Shown piece after piece: positions 26,725 through 35,656 of a stretch of DNA of 64,000 nucleotides (position 1 is the stretch's first letter; every line of letters begins with the position of its first letter). The notes below the pieces were generated by a model that saw nothing but the letters and a program-made list of their open reading frames with translations, was not told the DNA's origin and made no database searches. Origin of the DNA: an uncultured Lachnospiraceae bacterium. Its GTDB lineage: Bacteria; Bacillota; Clostridia; Lachnospirales; Lachnospiraceae. The position numbers were made by a program, and so were the translations under genes. The stretch lies in NCBI GenBank assembly GCA_947243855.1, contig CAMXIK010000013.1, positions 32,929 to 96,928 of the forward strand, in the 5' to 3' direction.

Positions 26725-28462
26725 TATTGCGGCTTATATCGTTCCGACGGACGATTTTCACAGTTCCGAATATGTGGGCGATTATTTCAAGGCAAGGGAA
26801 TATCTGTCCGGCTTTACGGGTTCTGCGGGGACGCTTTTGGTGGAAGAAGAGCGGGCGGCGCTGTGGACGGACGGCAGATATTTTTTGCAGGCGGAGAGTC
26901 AGCTTAAGGACAGTGGTATCGCGCTGAGGAAGAGCGGACAGCCGGGAGTGCTAACCCTGTTTGAGTATCTGAGCGAAACGCTTGCAGAGGGCGACGTGAT
27001 CGGCTTCGACGGACGGTGCGTGACGGGCGCGTTTGTCAAAAAATTAAGAGAAAAGACGGCAAAAAAACAGATTACTTTTTACGAAAAGGAAGATTTGGCG
27101 GGCCTTGTCTGGCAGGAGAGACCGCCTCTTTCCGAGGAGCCGGTATGGGAGCTTTCCGTTAGCTATGCAGGGCTTTCCAGAGAGGAAAAGCTCGCCAAGG
27201 TACGGGAAACACTGGAAATGCAGAGCGCAGACGCCTTTTTGACAACGGCTCTTGACGAAATTGCATGGCTGCTCAACTTACGGGGAAATGATGTGAAAAA
27301 CACCCCTGTTTTTCTATCCTATCTTCTGCTGACGAAACATACAGCGGCGCTTTGCGCGCAGGAGAGCGCTTTTTCCGAAGAGATTCGGGAAAAACTGTCG
27401 CGCGCGGGTGTGGAATTGTTTCCCTATGAGAGCATAGAAACGCAGATTGCAAAACTGTCTGCGGGGACAAGACTGCTTGCGGATGGGAGAAAGGTCAATG
27501 AGCGGCTTTTACAGGCGATTCCGGGCGGTGTGGAGCGGATAGACGGGGAAAGTCCCATCGAACGCTTAAAGGCGGTGAAAACGCCGCTGGAGATCGTGAA
27601 TATCAGGGCGGCCCATGTGAAAGACGGAGTGGCGGTGACTAAATTTATGCATTGGCTCAAGACATGTGTGGGAAAAGAGAACGTCACGGAAATCAGCGCG
27701 GCCAAAAAACTGGAACAATTCCGCGCGGAAGGGGAAGGCTATCTGGGGCCAAGCTTTGACCCGATTATCGCTTATGGCCCACACGGGGCAATTGTCCACT
27801 ATGAGGCGGAGCCGGAGACGGATGCGGTTATGGAGCCGCGGAGGTTTTGCCTTGCGGATACGGGAGGTCACTATATAGAGGGCACGACGGACATTACCAG
27901 AACCATCGCCTTGGGGGAAGTGACGGCGGAGGAGAAAAGGGACTATACGCTGGTATTAAAGGGACATCTACGGCTGGGAGCGGCCCGGTTTTTGGAGGGC
28001 GTCTGCGGGCAGAATCTGGATGTACTGGCAAGGGAACCGCTGTGGCAGGCTGGACTGGATTATAACCACGGCACGGGACATGGCGTTGGGTATCTTTTAA
28101 GCGTACATGAAGGCCCCCAGAGCTTCCGTTGGCGGCTTACCAAGGATACCGCCTGCGTGCCGTTGGAGGAGGGGATGATACTTTCCAATGAGCCGGGACT
28201 GTACAGGACGGGAAAATACGGCATCCGTCATGAAAATCTGGTATTGGTCAGAAAGGGAGAAAAAACCGACTTTGGGCAGTTTCTATATCTGGAATCGCTC
28301 ACGATGGCTCCCTTTGACCGGGACGCCATCGACGGCGCAGTGTTGACGGCGGAGGAGAAAACGCTGTTAAACGATTATCACCAAAAGGTATACGAGACGC
28401 TTTCCCCTTATTTTGCGTGCGAAGAGCTGGCGTGGCTGAAAGAAGCCACGGCGGCGGTATAA
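26672..28462 (+). CDS. Xaa-Pro aminopeptidase (M24 family, aminopeptidase P)
   Basis: The 596-residue product has the three-domain layout of eukaryotic-like aminopeptidase P: two creatinase-N-like domains (YIVPTDDFHSSEYVGDYFKAREYLSGFTGSAGT; LNLRGNDVKNTPVF) and a C-terminal M24 metal-peptidase domain. The dinuclear-metal ligands are visible in ADTGGHYIEGTTDITRT (two Asp), NHGTGHGVGYLLSVHEGP (His), ILSNEPGLY (Glu) and GIRHENLVLV (Glu). It removes N-terminal residues before proline. ATG 26672 has GGGAGAAAGAG upstream. It overlaps the MATE gene by 53 bp. Confidence 0.95.
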   Translation: MTVTERLQALRREMRSRNIAAYIVPTDDFHSSEYVGDYFKAREYLSGFTGSAGTLLVEEERAALWTDGRYFLQAESQLKDSGIALRKSGQPGVLTLFEYLSETLAEGDVIGFDGRCVTGAFVKKLREKTAKKQITFYEKEDLAGLVWQERPPLSEEPVWELSVSYAGLSREEKLAKVRETLEMQSADAFLTTALDEIAWLLNLRGNDVKNTPVFLSYLLLTKHTAALCAQESAFSEEIREKLSRAGVELFPYESIETQIAKLSAGTRLLADGRKVNERLLQAIPGGVERIDGESPIERLKAVKTPLEIVNIRAAHVKDGVAVTKFMHWLKTCVGKENVTEISAAKKLEQFRAEGEGYLGPSFDPIIAYGPHGAIVHYEAEPETDAVMEPRRFCLADTGGHYIEGTTDITRTIALGEVTAEEKRDYTLVLKGHLRLGAARFLEGVCGQNLDVLAREPLWQAGLDYNHGTGHGVGYLLSVHEGPQSFRWRLTKDTACVPLEEGMILSNEPGLYRTGKYGIRHENLVLVRKGEKTDFGQFLYLESLTMAPFDRDAIDGAVLTAEEKTLLNDYHQKVYETLSPYFACEELAWLKEATAAV

Positions 28463-28526
28463 AAAGCAAGGTTTGGGGGAGGAGAGATTGAAAAATCACC
28501 CAAAAAGCTTCGGTACGGAGGAAGAC

Positions 28527-29171
28527 ATGTTAGACGAACAAGAAATTCGGGAAGAAATATGCGAGATTGGCAGAAGGATGTACGGGCGGCGCATGGTGGC
28601 GGCCAACGACGGAAACATTTCCGTAAGGATTTCGGAACATGCGATTCTCTGCACGCCCACCGGGGTTTCCAAAGGTTTTATGAAACCGGAACAGCTTTGC
28701 AAACTAGACCTTTCGGGAAACGTGCTGGAAATGACGGAGGGGTTCGGGCCTTCTTCCGAGGTAAAAATGCATCTGCGGGTATATCAGAAACGGCCGGACA
28801 TGACAGCGGTGGTACATGCACACCCGATTTTTGCCACCAGCTTTGCGGTGATGGGCAGGGCGCTTGACAGTCCCATTATGCCGGAGGTAATCGTTAATTT
28901 TGGGGAAATCCCGCTTGCGCCTTACGGGACGCCATCGACGGCGGAGATTCCCGATGCCATCGAACCTTATCTGGCGGATTATCAGGCGGTTCTTCTCGAA
29001 CACCACGGAGCGCTCACCTGGGCGAAAGATTTACAGACCGCTTATATGAAGATGGAATCGGTGGAGTTTTACGCGGAGCTTTTGTATCGGACGACGCAGC
29101 TTGGCGGGCCGAGGGAGCTTGACGGAGAAAAATTGAAGCGGTTGTATCAGGTAATCGGTATGCAGAAGTAA
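28527..29171 (+). CDS. Class II aldolase/adducin family protein
   Basis: The 214-residue product is a zinc-dependent class II aldolase of the fuculose-/ribulose-phosphate type. AANDGNISVRIS is the phosphate-binding motif, SSEVKMHLRVYQKRPDMTAVVHAHP holds the Glu and the HxH zinc ligands, and LLEHHGALTWA carries the third His. It cleaves a sugar phosphate to dihydroxyacetone phosphate and an aldehyde; the exact sugar cannot be told. ATG 28527 follows GGAGG; an upstream in-frame TTG at 28473 or 28488 is less likely. It is followed by a strong terminator. Confidence 0.88.
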   Translation: MLDEQEIREEICEIGRRMYGRRMVAANDGNISVRISEHAILCTPTGVSKGFMKPEQLCKLDLSGNVLEMTEGFGPSSEVKMHLRVYQKRPDMTAVVHAHPIFATSFAVMGRALDSPIMPEVIVNFGEIPLAPYGTPSTAEIPDAIEPYLADYQAVLLEHHGALTWAKDLQTAYMKMESVEFYAELLYRTTQLGGPRELDGEKLKRLYQVIGMQK

Positions 29172-29224
29172 GAATAGATAGGTGATGGTCAAGGCGGGTT
29201 CGGCTTATATGGGAAGCGGAGAAT

Positions 29225-29273
29225 AAAAAAGACAGTGAGATAGGCGTTATGCCAGCTACACTGTCTTTTTTTT
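29225..29273. terminator. Bidirectional terminator
   Basis: GACAGTG (29231-29237) pairs with CACTGTC (29259-29265). A6 precedes it and T8 follows it, so it can stop transcripts from both sides. It separates the plus-strand aldolase operon from the minus-strand lipoprotein gene. Confidence 0.85.
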
Positions 29274-29340
29274 CTATCGTACTGCTAGAGTGCCGAGGCC
29301 GCAAAGCGGACTCGCGAGGTTAATCCCGCTGGAATTTATC

Positions 29341-30093
29341 TTACTTTACGGACACGGAAGTGATATGCGGATTTGCGCCGTTGTACCAGTACAGGTAACC
29401 TTCCATATCAACCGTATCGCCTACTTTCAGACCTTCTACAGCCTTGTATACGTCGGTGCTGCTGTCGCACAGATAGGACTCCACGCAGAACGTATAGGTC
29501 TGTCCGTCCTTAGACACGTTGAAGTACAAATCACTGTTGGAGTCGGCGGAGCCGGAGTTGTCGTCATTGTAAACGAAAGCGCAGTCGTAGGACTGGCCGT
29601 CCTTCTCATAGGTCTCCACGGTCATGCCCTTGAAGGAAACGAACTCGTTCTGATGCTTGATCAGTTCCTCTTCCTTGCCAAGCAGATCGGTGACATCCGT
29701 TGCGGAAGCGGTAAAGCTGCCGTCTTCAATCTCGATTGTTGCGCCTTCTGCTACTTCTACCTCACCGGACCACTCGGTCTTGTAGCCGGTTACCTTAATC
29801 TTGGTGCCGGGGGTCAGCTTTGCATAGTCCGCCTCGGAGCAGACCGCGTTGTAGATAAAGTACGCGCCGTCCTTGTCCTGTGTGTAGAGGGTTGCTTTGT
29901 CTTCCCACCAGGACTGCTTTGCCTGTACATAAGTCTCGATTACAACTTCGCTGTCGAGAGCAGCGTCCATGTACTCAGCGTAGGTCATAACGCCATCGGA
30001 CTTCTTGTCGGCACCGTCGTTTCCGCCCTTGCCGCAGGCAGCGAGAGATAACGTCAGAGCCAGCGCCATCGTTAATACGAGTTTCTTTTTCAT
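29341..30093 (-). CDS. OB-fold-like lipoprotein
   Basis: The 250-residue exported lipoprotein starts MKKKLVLTMALALTLSLAACG, with the lipobox Cys near residue 20. The rest has two repeats resembling the OB-fold: TPGTKIKVTGYKTEWSGEVEVAEGATIEIE and VGDTVDMEGYLYWYNGANPHITSV. YDCAFVYNDD lies between them. The role is unknown. The start at ATG 30093 is chosen because GAGGAGG and the signal peptide match it. It has its own promoter (30144-30171) at the end of the sugar-transporter operon. Confidence 0.85.
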   Translation of the reverse strand: MKKKLVLTMALALTLSLAACGKGGNDGADKKSDGVMTYAEYMDAALDSEVVIETYVQAKQSWWEDKATLYTQDKDGAYFIYNAVCSEADYAKLTPGTKIKVTGYKTEWSGEVEVAEGATIEIEDGSFTASATDVTDLLGKEEELIKHQNEFVSFKGMTVETYEKDGQSYDCAFVYNDDNSGSADSNSDLYFNVSKDGQTYTFCVESYLCDSSTDVYKAVEGLKVGDTVDMEGYLYWYNGANPHITSVSVK

Positions 30094-30143
30094 AAAAATC
30101 CTCCTCATTGTCACATCGTATGTGAGTTTACGTCTACGCGACG

Positions 30144-30171
30144 ATTATACCATACCAGACAGATAAATCAA
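30144..30171 (-). promoter_or_regulatory. Promoter of the OB-fold lipoprotein gene
   Basis: Minus strand: -35 TTGATT (30166-30171), 16-bp spacer, -10 TATAAT (30144-30149). The -35 overlaps the last codons of the upstream binding-protein gene. Confidence 0.6.
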
Positions 30172-31766
30172 CGTTTTTTTCTCTTTTTGACAAAATCGTA
30201 CAAAACATAGAGCAAGATCAGGCACCACGACAGAGCCAGAACGGCGAGGAGAAAGACGGCGGGAGCGGGCAGAGGCCCCAGATCCAGTTTGCCGCTCGTG
30301 GCGATCTCTTTCTGATCGAGACGGTAGAGCGAAATGACATCCGCGTAAAGCTGTTCCATATAAGCTTCGTCCACCGTTTCGCGTCGTCTTACGGAGGTTG
30401 CCACGTTTTCAATAAGCTGTCCCGCCGCATTTCTGAGAGAAGCCGAGCCGTTAAACACGGGCGTTACGAAGGTGTCCCCGGTATGGTCGAGAAGAAGCTT
30501 GGAGGCTTCGATTTTGATAGCGTAGTGCGTGTTGTTGTCTTCCCCGCTTTTTGCCAGATACTCCTGATAGGCGGGAGATTCCAGCGCTTTTACAGTGACG
30601 GGCAGATAGCCTTCCGTCTGGGCGTAGCCGATTTGCACTTCATTGGTCAAAAGATACTGGGTAAAAAGCCAGGAAGCCAGCACTTCCTGCGGGTCCGCTT
30701 TATTGAAGACGCAGACGGAGGGGCCTTGGGAAATCATTTGGGGATGCGCCGGATCGAACTGAGGCACCATCCGTATTTCTGTCTCAAAGTCTACGAAAGC
30801 GTCCTCGCTGATATCGGCAAGCGGCGCGTCCGCGCCCATCCAAGTTGCTCCGGCTGTGGAGTCGATGGCGAAAATACACTGTCCCGCGTTTAGGAAATTG
30901 GCGGGATAGCTGGAAATCTTAAACGTGGAAAAAGCGCCGCTTTCCACATGGTCTGCAATTTCGTATAAAAGAGCCTCTGTGGTGTCGTTGAAAAGCCCGA
31001 TTTCTCCCTCCGGTGTGGAATAATCAGCTCCCTGCTGTTTTAAGGATTGTATCATCATATTGTCCGTGGACTTATAAATAAAAGGGATCATTACCTTCTG
31101 TCCATTTAGCGCGAAAGTACCGTCCGCATTTTTGGCAGTGGCAGCTTCCGATACTTCCCACACAAAATCCCAGGTCAGCACATCGGGCAGGGTGTAGCCC
31201 AGCTTTTCCACGTAAGTTTTGTTGATATAACAACATTCCGTGGAGCGCATATAGGGAAGGGCGTAGTGCTGTCCTTCCAACACGCATTCCGAGAGAAACT
31301 GGGGAACGATTTCCTCCTGCGCCGGCCCGTCATAGAGAAGCGCGCTTCCGTCCAGACCGTATTTGGGATCGGCAAAGAGCGAATCCAGAGGAACCACGGT
31401 GTTTTTTCCGGTCATGTAGGTGGCGATATGATCCGGATAGGTGATGCAGACATTGGGCGTGGTGCCGGTGGCGATGTTGGTAATTACATCGTTAAAGATT
31501 CTGCCATAGTCGGTGTATAGCTTCATATTTACTTTGATATTCGGATAGAGAGACTCAAAATCCGCAATCGCTTTTTTATAGACGTCCGTCTGGTTCCGGT
31601 TGGTGTCGTTCTTGGCCCAGAAGGTGATCTCATAATCCCTTGAAGCGTCAAACTCTGCGGGCACGGTAAAATCCGGCAGAGCCTTGGAACCGTGACACCC
31701 GCTGAGCGTAAGGAGACCTATCCCGATGAAAAACGCTGACAGCGTCTTTTTCCATTTGCTATGCAT
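30168..31766 (-). CDS. Sugar ABC transporter substrate-binding lipoprotein with C-terminal membrane anchor
   Basis: The 532-residue product is a family 1 (UgpB/MalE-like) solute-binding protein. The signal peptide ends in the lipobox LTLSGC. YEITFWAKNDTNRNQTDVYKKAIADFE and the Gly/Thr-rich TNIATGTTPNVCITYPD follow, and the C-lobe has ISQGPSVCVFNKADPQEVLASWLFTQYL. Unusually, it ends with a transmembrane helix (PAPAVFLLAVLALSWCLILLYVLYDFV) and a basic tail KKRKKR, so both ends are held at the membrane. It is the last gene of the ATPase-permease-permease-binding protein operon. The substrate is probably an oligosaccharide or glycerol phosphate; not proven. Confidence 0.9.
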   Translation of the reverse strand: MHSKWKKTLSAFFIGIGLLTLSGCHGSKALPDFTVPAEFDASRDYEITFWAKNDTNRNQTDVYKKAIADFESLYPNIKVNMKLYTDYGRIFNDVITNIATGTTPNVCITYPDHIATYMTGKNTVVPLDSLFADPKYGLDGSALLYDGPAQEEIVPQFLSECVLEGQHYALPYMRSTECCYINKTYVEKLGYTLPDVLTWDFVWEVSEAATAKNADGTFALNGQKVMIPFIYKSTDNMMIQSLKQQGADYSTPEGEIGLFNDTTEALLYEIADHVESGAFSTFKISSYPANFLNAGQCIFAIDSTAGATWMGADAPLADISEDAFVDFETEIRMVPQFDPAHPQMISQGPSVCVFNKADPQEVLASWLFTQYLLTNEVQIGYAQTEGYLPVTVKALESPAYQEYLAKSGEDNNTHYAIKIEASKLLLDHTGDTFVTPVFNGSASLRNAAGQLIENVATSVRRRETVDEAYMEQLYADVISLYRLDQKEIATSGKLDLGPLPAPAVFLLAVLALSWCLILLYVLYDFVKKRKKR

Positions 31767-31801
31767 CTTTTTTTCCTTTCCAAAACAGTTTGCGCCGAAG
31801 G

Positions 31802-32635
31802 TTAACCCTTCGTTCCCCCTCTTGCTACGCCCGACATGATCTGCCTGCGGAACAGGAGAAACAGAATGATCAGGGGCAGGGAAATAATCACCACCGCCGC
31901 CATCATAGCGGGAATGTTTGCCCGGCCAAAACCGTTTTCACGGATTTCCTGAATACCGTTGGAAACCAGATAGTAGTCGGCGTCATCGGTAATCAGACGC
32001 GGCCATACATAGGAATTCCAACACTCGATCATTTTCAGGATCGTGATGGTGACCAGCGTGGGACGGCAGATGGGAATCATCACCCGCCGCAGATACTTGA
32101 AATCCGAGGTGCCGTCCACTTTGGCGGCGTAGTATAGCTCGTCCGGAATCTGGGCAAAATTTTCCCGAAGCAGATAAATATAAAACACCGAGGTCACCGA
32201 AGGAAGAATCAGGCCCGTGAAGGTGTTACGCAGTTCCAGATTGGTGATGGTGGTAAAATTGGTGATAACCACCAGCTCCGTGGGAATCATCATTAGGGCA
32301 AGGAACAAGGCGAAGACCAGATCGCGGCCCGCAAACCGCAGTCTGGCAAAGGCGAAAGCCGCCAATGTGATGACAGCAAGCATGAGCGCCGTGGTGATTA
32401 CCGTGAAAATAAGCGTGTTTAAAAGATATTTGCCAAGCGGAACCGTGGTAAACGCGTCCGCATAATTCTGTATGGTCGGAGAGAGCGTAAAAAATTTCGG
32501 AATATACTCTGCGTTGTAGGCGGCGTAATCCTTCACGGAGGTCAGGACCATCCAGTAGAAGGGAAACAGTACGATCAGCGCCCAGAAGCTGAGAAACACA
32601 TATGTGACAATGGTGAGAACGCGATTTTTTTTCAT
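31802..32635 (-). CDS. Carbohydrate ABC transporter permease (UgpE/MalG-like)
   Basis: The 277-residue inner membrane permease has six predicted helices and the EAA loop AAKVDGTSDFKYLRRVMIPICRP. The first periplasmic-side segment WMVLTSVKDYAAYN is typical of MalG-type permeases. It pairs with the permease encoded 15 bp upstream and with the ATPase to form the channel. ATG 32635. Confidence 0.94.
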   Translation of the reverse strand: MKKNRVLTIVTYVFLSFWALIVLFPFYWMVLTSVKDYAAYNAEYIPKFFTLSPTIQNYADAFTTVPLGKYLLNTLIFTVITTALMLAVITLAAFAFARLRFAGRDLVFALFLALMMIPTELVVITNFTTITNLELRNTFTGLILPSVTSVFYIYLLRENFAQIPDELYYAAKVDGTSDFKYLRRVMIPICRPTLVTITILKMIECWNSYVWPRLITDDADYYLVSNGIQEIRENGFGRANIPAMMAAVVIISLPLIILFLLFRRQIMSGVARGGTKG

Positions 32636-32650
32636 GATAGGAACCTCTTG

Positions 32651-33544
32651 TTAGTGGTAGTGTACGTGTTTTTTGCTGACCAAAAGATTGATACAGGTAA
32701 TGGTCAAAACAATGGCAAACAGGATAATCGCCGCCGCCGATGCGTAGGAGGGATAGCCGCCGCTGTCCCGGTAGAGCATGTCGTAGACATAGCCCACAAT
32801 AGTGTTCATCCCGGCGGCGTTTAAGTTGGCGCCAAATAAAGCGACCGCATCGCTGTAAGCTTTGAACGCGCCGATGAAGCCTGTGATCACCAGATAGAAC
32901 AGCATAGGGGAAATCATGGGCAGGGTGATTTTAAAAAACATCCGGACTCTTCCCGTGCCGTCCACTTTGGCGGCGTTGTAGTAAACCGGGTTGACGCCCG
33001 CAAGCGCGCTTGTCAAAATCAGAATTTTAAAAGGCATGACAATCCATACCGTATAAAAGCAGAGCACAAACATCTTAGCCCAGTAGGGACCTTCGATAAA
33101 GTCTACGGAGCTGCCGCCGAAGCAGTTGATTAACAGATTGATCAGACCTTCGGAATAGGGCGTTTTTTTAAAGAGGATCATAAACACCAGCCCCACCGCC
33201 AGCGTGTTGGTGACATAGGGCAGAAAGAAGATCGTCTGGAACAATTCCCGCAGGGGCTTAACGCTGTTTAACGCTACGGATATTAGAAGCGCCAGTCCGG
33301 TGGAGAGCGGCACGGTAATGATCACCAGAATAAAGGTGTTTTTTAACGCCTGCAAGAAATAAGCGTCATGTAGGACATAGGCATAGTTATAGCCGCCGAC
33401 GCCGTAAAAAGTCTGGGAGGCGGAGTTATAACCTTCCTCAAAAGAATAGACAAACACGTCAAATAGCGGATAGACCATGAAGATCCCTAAAAACAGGAGG
33501 GCGGGAAGCAGATAAAGCCAGCCCTTATGATTTTGTTTTTCCAT
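32651..33544 (-). CDS. Carbohydrate ABC transporter permease (UgpA/MalF-like)
   Basis: The 297-residue permease has six predicted helices. GWLYLLPALLFLGIFMVYPLFDVFVYSF is the usual first helix, and AAKVDGTGRVRMFFKITLPMISPML is the EAA coupling loop. It forms a heterodimer with the product of the next gene. ATG 33544 has AAAGGAA upstream. Confidence 0.94.
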   Translation of the reverse strand: MEKQNHKGWLYLLPALLFLGIFMVYPLFDVFVYSFEEGYNSASQTFYGVGGYNYAYVLHDAYFLQALKNTFILVIITVPLSTGLALLISVALNSVKPLRELFQTIFFLPYVTNTLAVGLVFMILFKKTPYSEGLINLLINCFGGSSVDFIEGPYWAKMFVLCFYTVWIVMPFKILILTSALAGVNPVYYNAAKVDGTGRVRMFFKITLPMISPMLFYLVITGFIGAFKAYSDAVALFGANLNAAGMNTIVGYVYDMLYRDSGGYPSYASAAAIILFAIVLTITCINLLVSKKHVHYH

Positions 33545-33596
33545 GATAATTCCTTTCTGAAACGGCAGTCAGTGACGCTTCCGCTTCCATTTCCGT

Positions 33597-34706
33597 TTAC
33601 GCAATTTCAAAAGGAATGCGGTCTTCGGTGTCTTTGGCAAAGAGAAAAACCTTTCGCGGGTTTAGGGTAAACCGCACGGTATCGCTCGACAAATGTTCGC
33701 AGCTTTCCGCGTCTACAATGGAACGGACGACGGGATTTTGCGACGCGGCATGGGTAGAAACGATGCTCACGTCCCGTCCCATGACTTCCGGCCTGCTTAA
33801 GTGACAGGAGAGAGGGCCGTCTTTGGAGAGGGTAAAGCCTTCTGGACGAATCCCTATCTGCACATCCTGATCAGAAATATGTTTCAAGGTAAGCACTTTT
33901 TCTTCCCCAATCAAAAGCGCACCATTTCGTACTTTTCCGTTAAAAAGATTGATGGGCGGCGTTCCCAGAAATTTTGCCACAAATAAATTGGAGGGACTGT
34001 CATAGACCTCCTGCGGTTTTCCAATCTGCTGCACGACGCCGTCCTTCATCACGACGATGAGGTCGGAAATACTCATGGCCTCGTCCTGATCGTGGGTCAC
34101 GAAGATGGTGGTGATGCCGGTCTTTTTCTGGATGCGCCTGATCTCCTCACGGGTTTGCAGTCTAAGCCTTGCGTCCAGATTGGAGAGCGGCTCGTCTAAA
34201 AGAAGAACCCGGGGGAGTTTTACTAACGCTCTGGCAATGGCTACGCGCTGCTGCTGTCCGCCGGATAACTCCGCCGGTTTTCGGTCTAAAAGCTCGTCTA
34301 TCTGCACCAGACCAGCCGCTTCCTCCACGCGGGCGCGCATCTGCTCCTTGGAGAGCTTGTCCGCCCCTTTTAAATTTTCCAGAGGAAAGCGGATATTCTG
34401 CTCCACATTCAAATGGGGGTAAAGGGCGTAGTTTTGAAATACCATGCCGACGCCCCGCTTTTGCGGCGTGAGCTGGGTCACGTCCTCTTCATCGAAAAAG
34501 ATTTGTCCTTCGGTGGGCTTTTGCAGGCCGCAGATCAGATTTAAGGTGGTGCTTTTTCCACAGCCGGAAGGGCCTAAAAGTCCCACCAGTTTCCCGTCGG
34601 GAAGCTCAAAGGTAAAGTCGTTTACGGCAACGACGTCCTCTTTCTTTTTACTGCCCCTGCCTCTTCCGGGGAAGGTTTTGGTCAGGTGTGAGAGTGTAAT
34701 TTTCAT
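33597..34706 (-). CDS. Sugar ABC transporter ATPase (UgpC/MsmX-like)
   Basis: The 369-residue ATPase has Walker A GPSGCGKSTT, signature LSGGQQQRV, Walker B LLLDEPLSNLDA and the switch His in FVTHDQDEAMS. A C-terminal OB-type regulatory domain (TOBE) from about residue 245 includes IGIRPEGFTL. It powers the adjoining permeases. Some Firmicutes use one such ATPase for several importers; here it is encoded with its permeases. A small AATCCGC/GCGGATT hairpin (34732-34748) lies upstream, before the FRG gene. Confidence 0.95.
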   Translation of the reverse strand: MKITLSHLTKTFPGRGRGSKKKEDVVAVNDFTFELPDGKLVGLLGPSGCGKSTTLNLICGLQKPTEGQIFFDEEDVTQLTPQKRGVGMVFQNYALYPHLNVEQNIRFPLENLKGADKLSKEQMRARVEEAAGLVQIDELLDRKPAELSGGQQQRVAIARALVKLPRVLLLDEPLSNLDARLRLQTREEIRRIQKKTGITTIFVTHDQDEAMSISDLIVVMKDGVVQQIGKPQEVYDSPSNLFVAKFLGTPPINLFNGKVRNGALLIGEEKVLTLKHISDQDVQIGIRPEGFTLSKDGPLSCHLSRPEVMGRDVSIVSTHAASQNPVVRSIVDAESCEHLSSDTVRFTLNPRKVFLFAKDTEDRIPFEIA

Positions 34707-34763
34707 CGTTTCTATGATCCTTTCCGAATCCGCAAAGCGGATTTTGTGAATAAGCGCAGTCGG

Positions 34764-35513
34764 TCAGATTCCATATTCGTCCCGAAGATCGGCCGAAATA
34801 TGATCCAGATCGGGATAGACGAAGCTTTCCGTGATTCCCAGAACCCGCAGACTTTCGCTAAAGTATTTTTTCCGTTCGCCCGGAATGATGATCTTATAGA
34901 GCATGTCCTCGTCGCAGATGTCTTCCAGATGTTTCAGGGAATTGTGAACGGTGAAGTTGGAATGCTGGGAGTACATCCGCAGGTTGTTTTCCGTGGAGCT
35001 GCAAGCCAAAATACGGTTAGCCAGTTCATGGTTATGGTGCGCATGCTTGAAAGCGGGCAGCAGCATTTCCTGCGTGGTGTCGGCGTCAATGGGATAGATA
35101 CAGTCGCCGAAGCCTTCTTTTTCGTTTAAAAGGCCCGGGGCAAGCACCCAGACGCAGCCGTCTGTTCCGGGCAGATGGCGATAGGTTTCCGTGGCAAAGA
35201 ATACCGCGATCAGGGGAGACTGGCTCCAATCGAGCATTCTCGTGGGAAGACCATAATGCTGCATGAGGGACACCCATCCGGCGTAGTTGTGCTTGGCGGG
35301 CGGATTGTCGATGATCTGTCTGGCGCGGGTATAGAAGTCGTTGGTGATATAACGCTCGGCGTCAAGCCGTTTTTGGCTGCGCTGGATGGAGGGGATCAGC
35401 GTCAGGGACGCGTTTTCTTCGCCTCTGTACCAGAGCCGCACGCCGTGTTTTTCGTAGAGGCTGTTTACAAATTGTAACAGTTCGTCGATGGTGCGAATTT
35501 CTTGTGTAATCAT
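34764..35513 (-). CDS. FRG-domain protein
   Basis: The 249-residue product has the FRG domain, named for a Phe-Arg-Gly-like motif, seen here as RLWYRGEENASLTLIPSI. MQHYGLPTRMLDWSQSPLIAVFFATE is the second conserved block. FRG proteins are often linked to defence or mobile regions and have unknown activity. Here it is the first gene on the minus strand before the sugar importer, 57 bp from the ATPase gene, and could be co-transcribed. ATG 35513 follows GGAG. Confidence 0.88.
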   Translation of the reverse strand: MITQEIRTIDELLQFVNSLYEKHGVRLWYRGEENASLTLIPSIQRSQKRLDAERYITNDFYTRARQIIDNPPAKHNYAGWVSLMQHYGLPTRMLDWSQSPLIAVFFATETYRHLPGTDGCVWVLAPGLLNEKEGFGDCIYPIDADTTQEMLLPAFKHAHHNHELANRILACSSTENNLRMYSQHSNFTVHNSLKHLEDICDEDMLYKIIIPGERKKYFSESLRVLGITESFVYPDLDHISADLRDEYGI

Positions 35514-35555
35514 AGTTTCTCCATTATTTTGTCATGGATCGGGCTTTGTTTTTCA

Positions 35556-35604
35556 TCATAATGATTCTGGACGAAGCTTCCTTTTTTTGTCATAATGATT
35601 ATAG
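35556..35604. promoter_or_regulatory. Two PerR/Fur-like boxes between the FRG and flavoprotein genes
   Basis: TCATAATGATTATAG (35590-35604) matches the PerR consensus TTATAATNATTATAA at 12 of 14 defined positions. TCATAATGATTCTGG (35556-35570) matches at 10 of 14. They are 34 bp apart in the divergent intergenic region. A peroxide- or iron-responsive Fur-family repressor is the likely binder. Confidence 0.6.
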
Positions 35605-35656
35605 TGGATTTTGACTGGATGTACAAGGCTAAATCAAAAAAGGAGGAGCGTATTCT

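Noticed and set aside
29290..30051. 253-residue plus-strand ORF
   Set aside because: Antisense to the OB-fold lipoprotein, which has a signal peptide, ribosome binding site and promoter.
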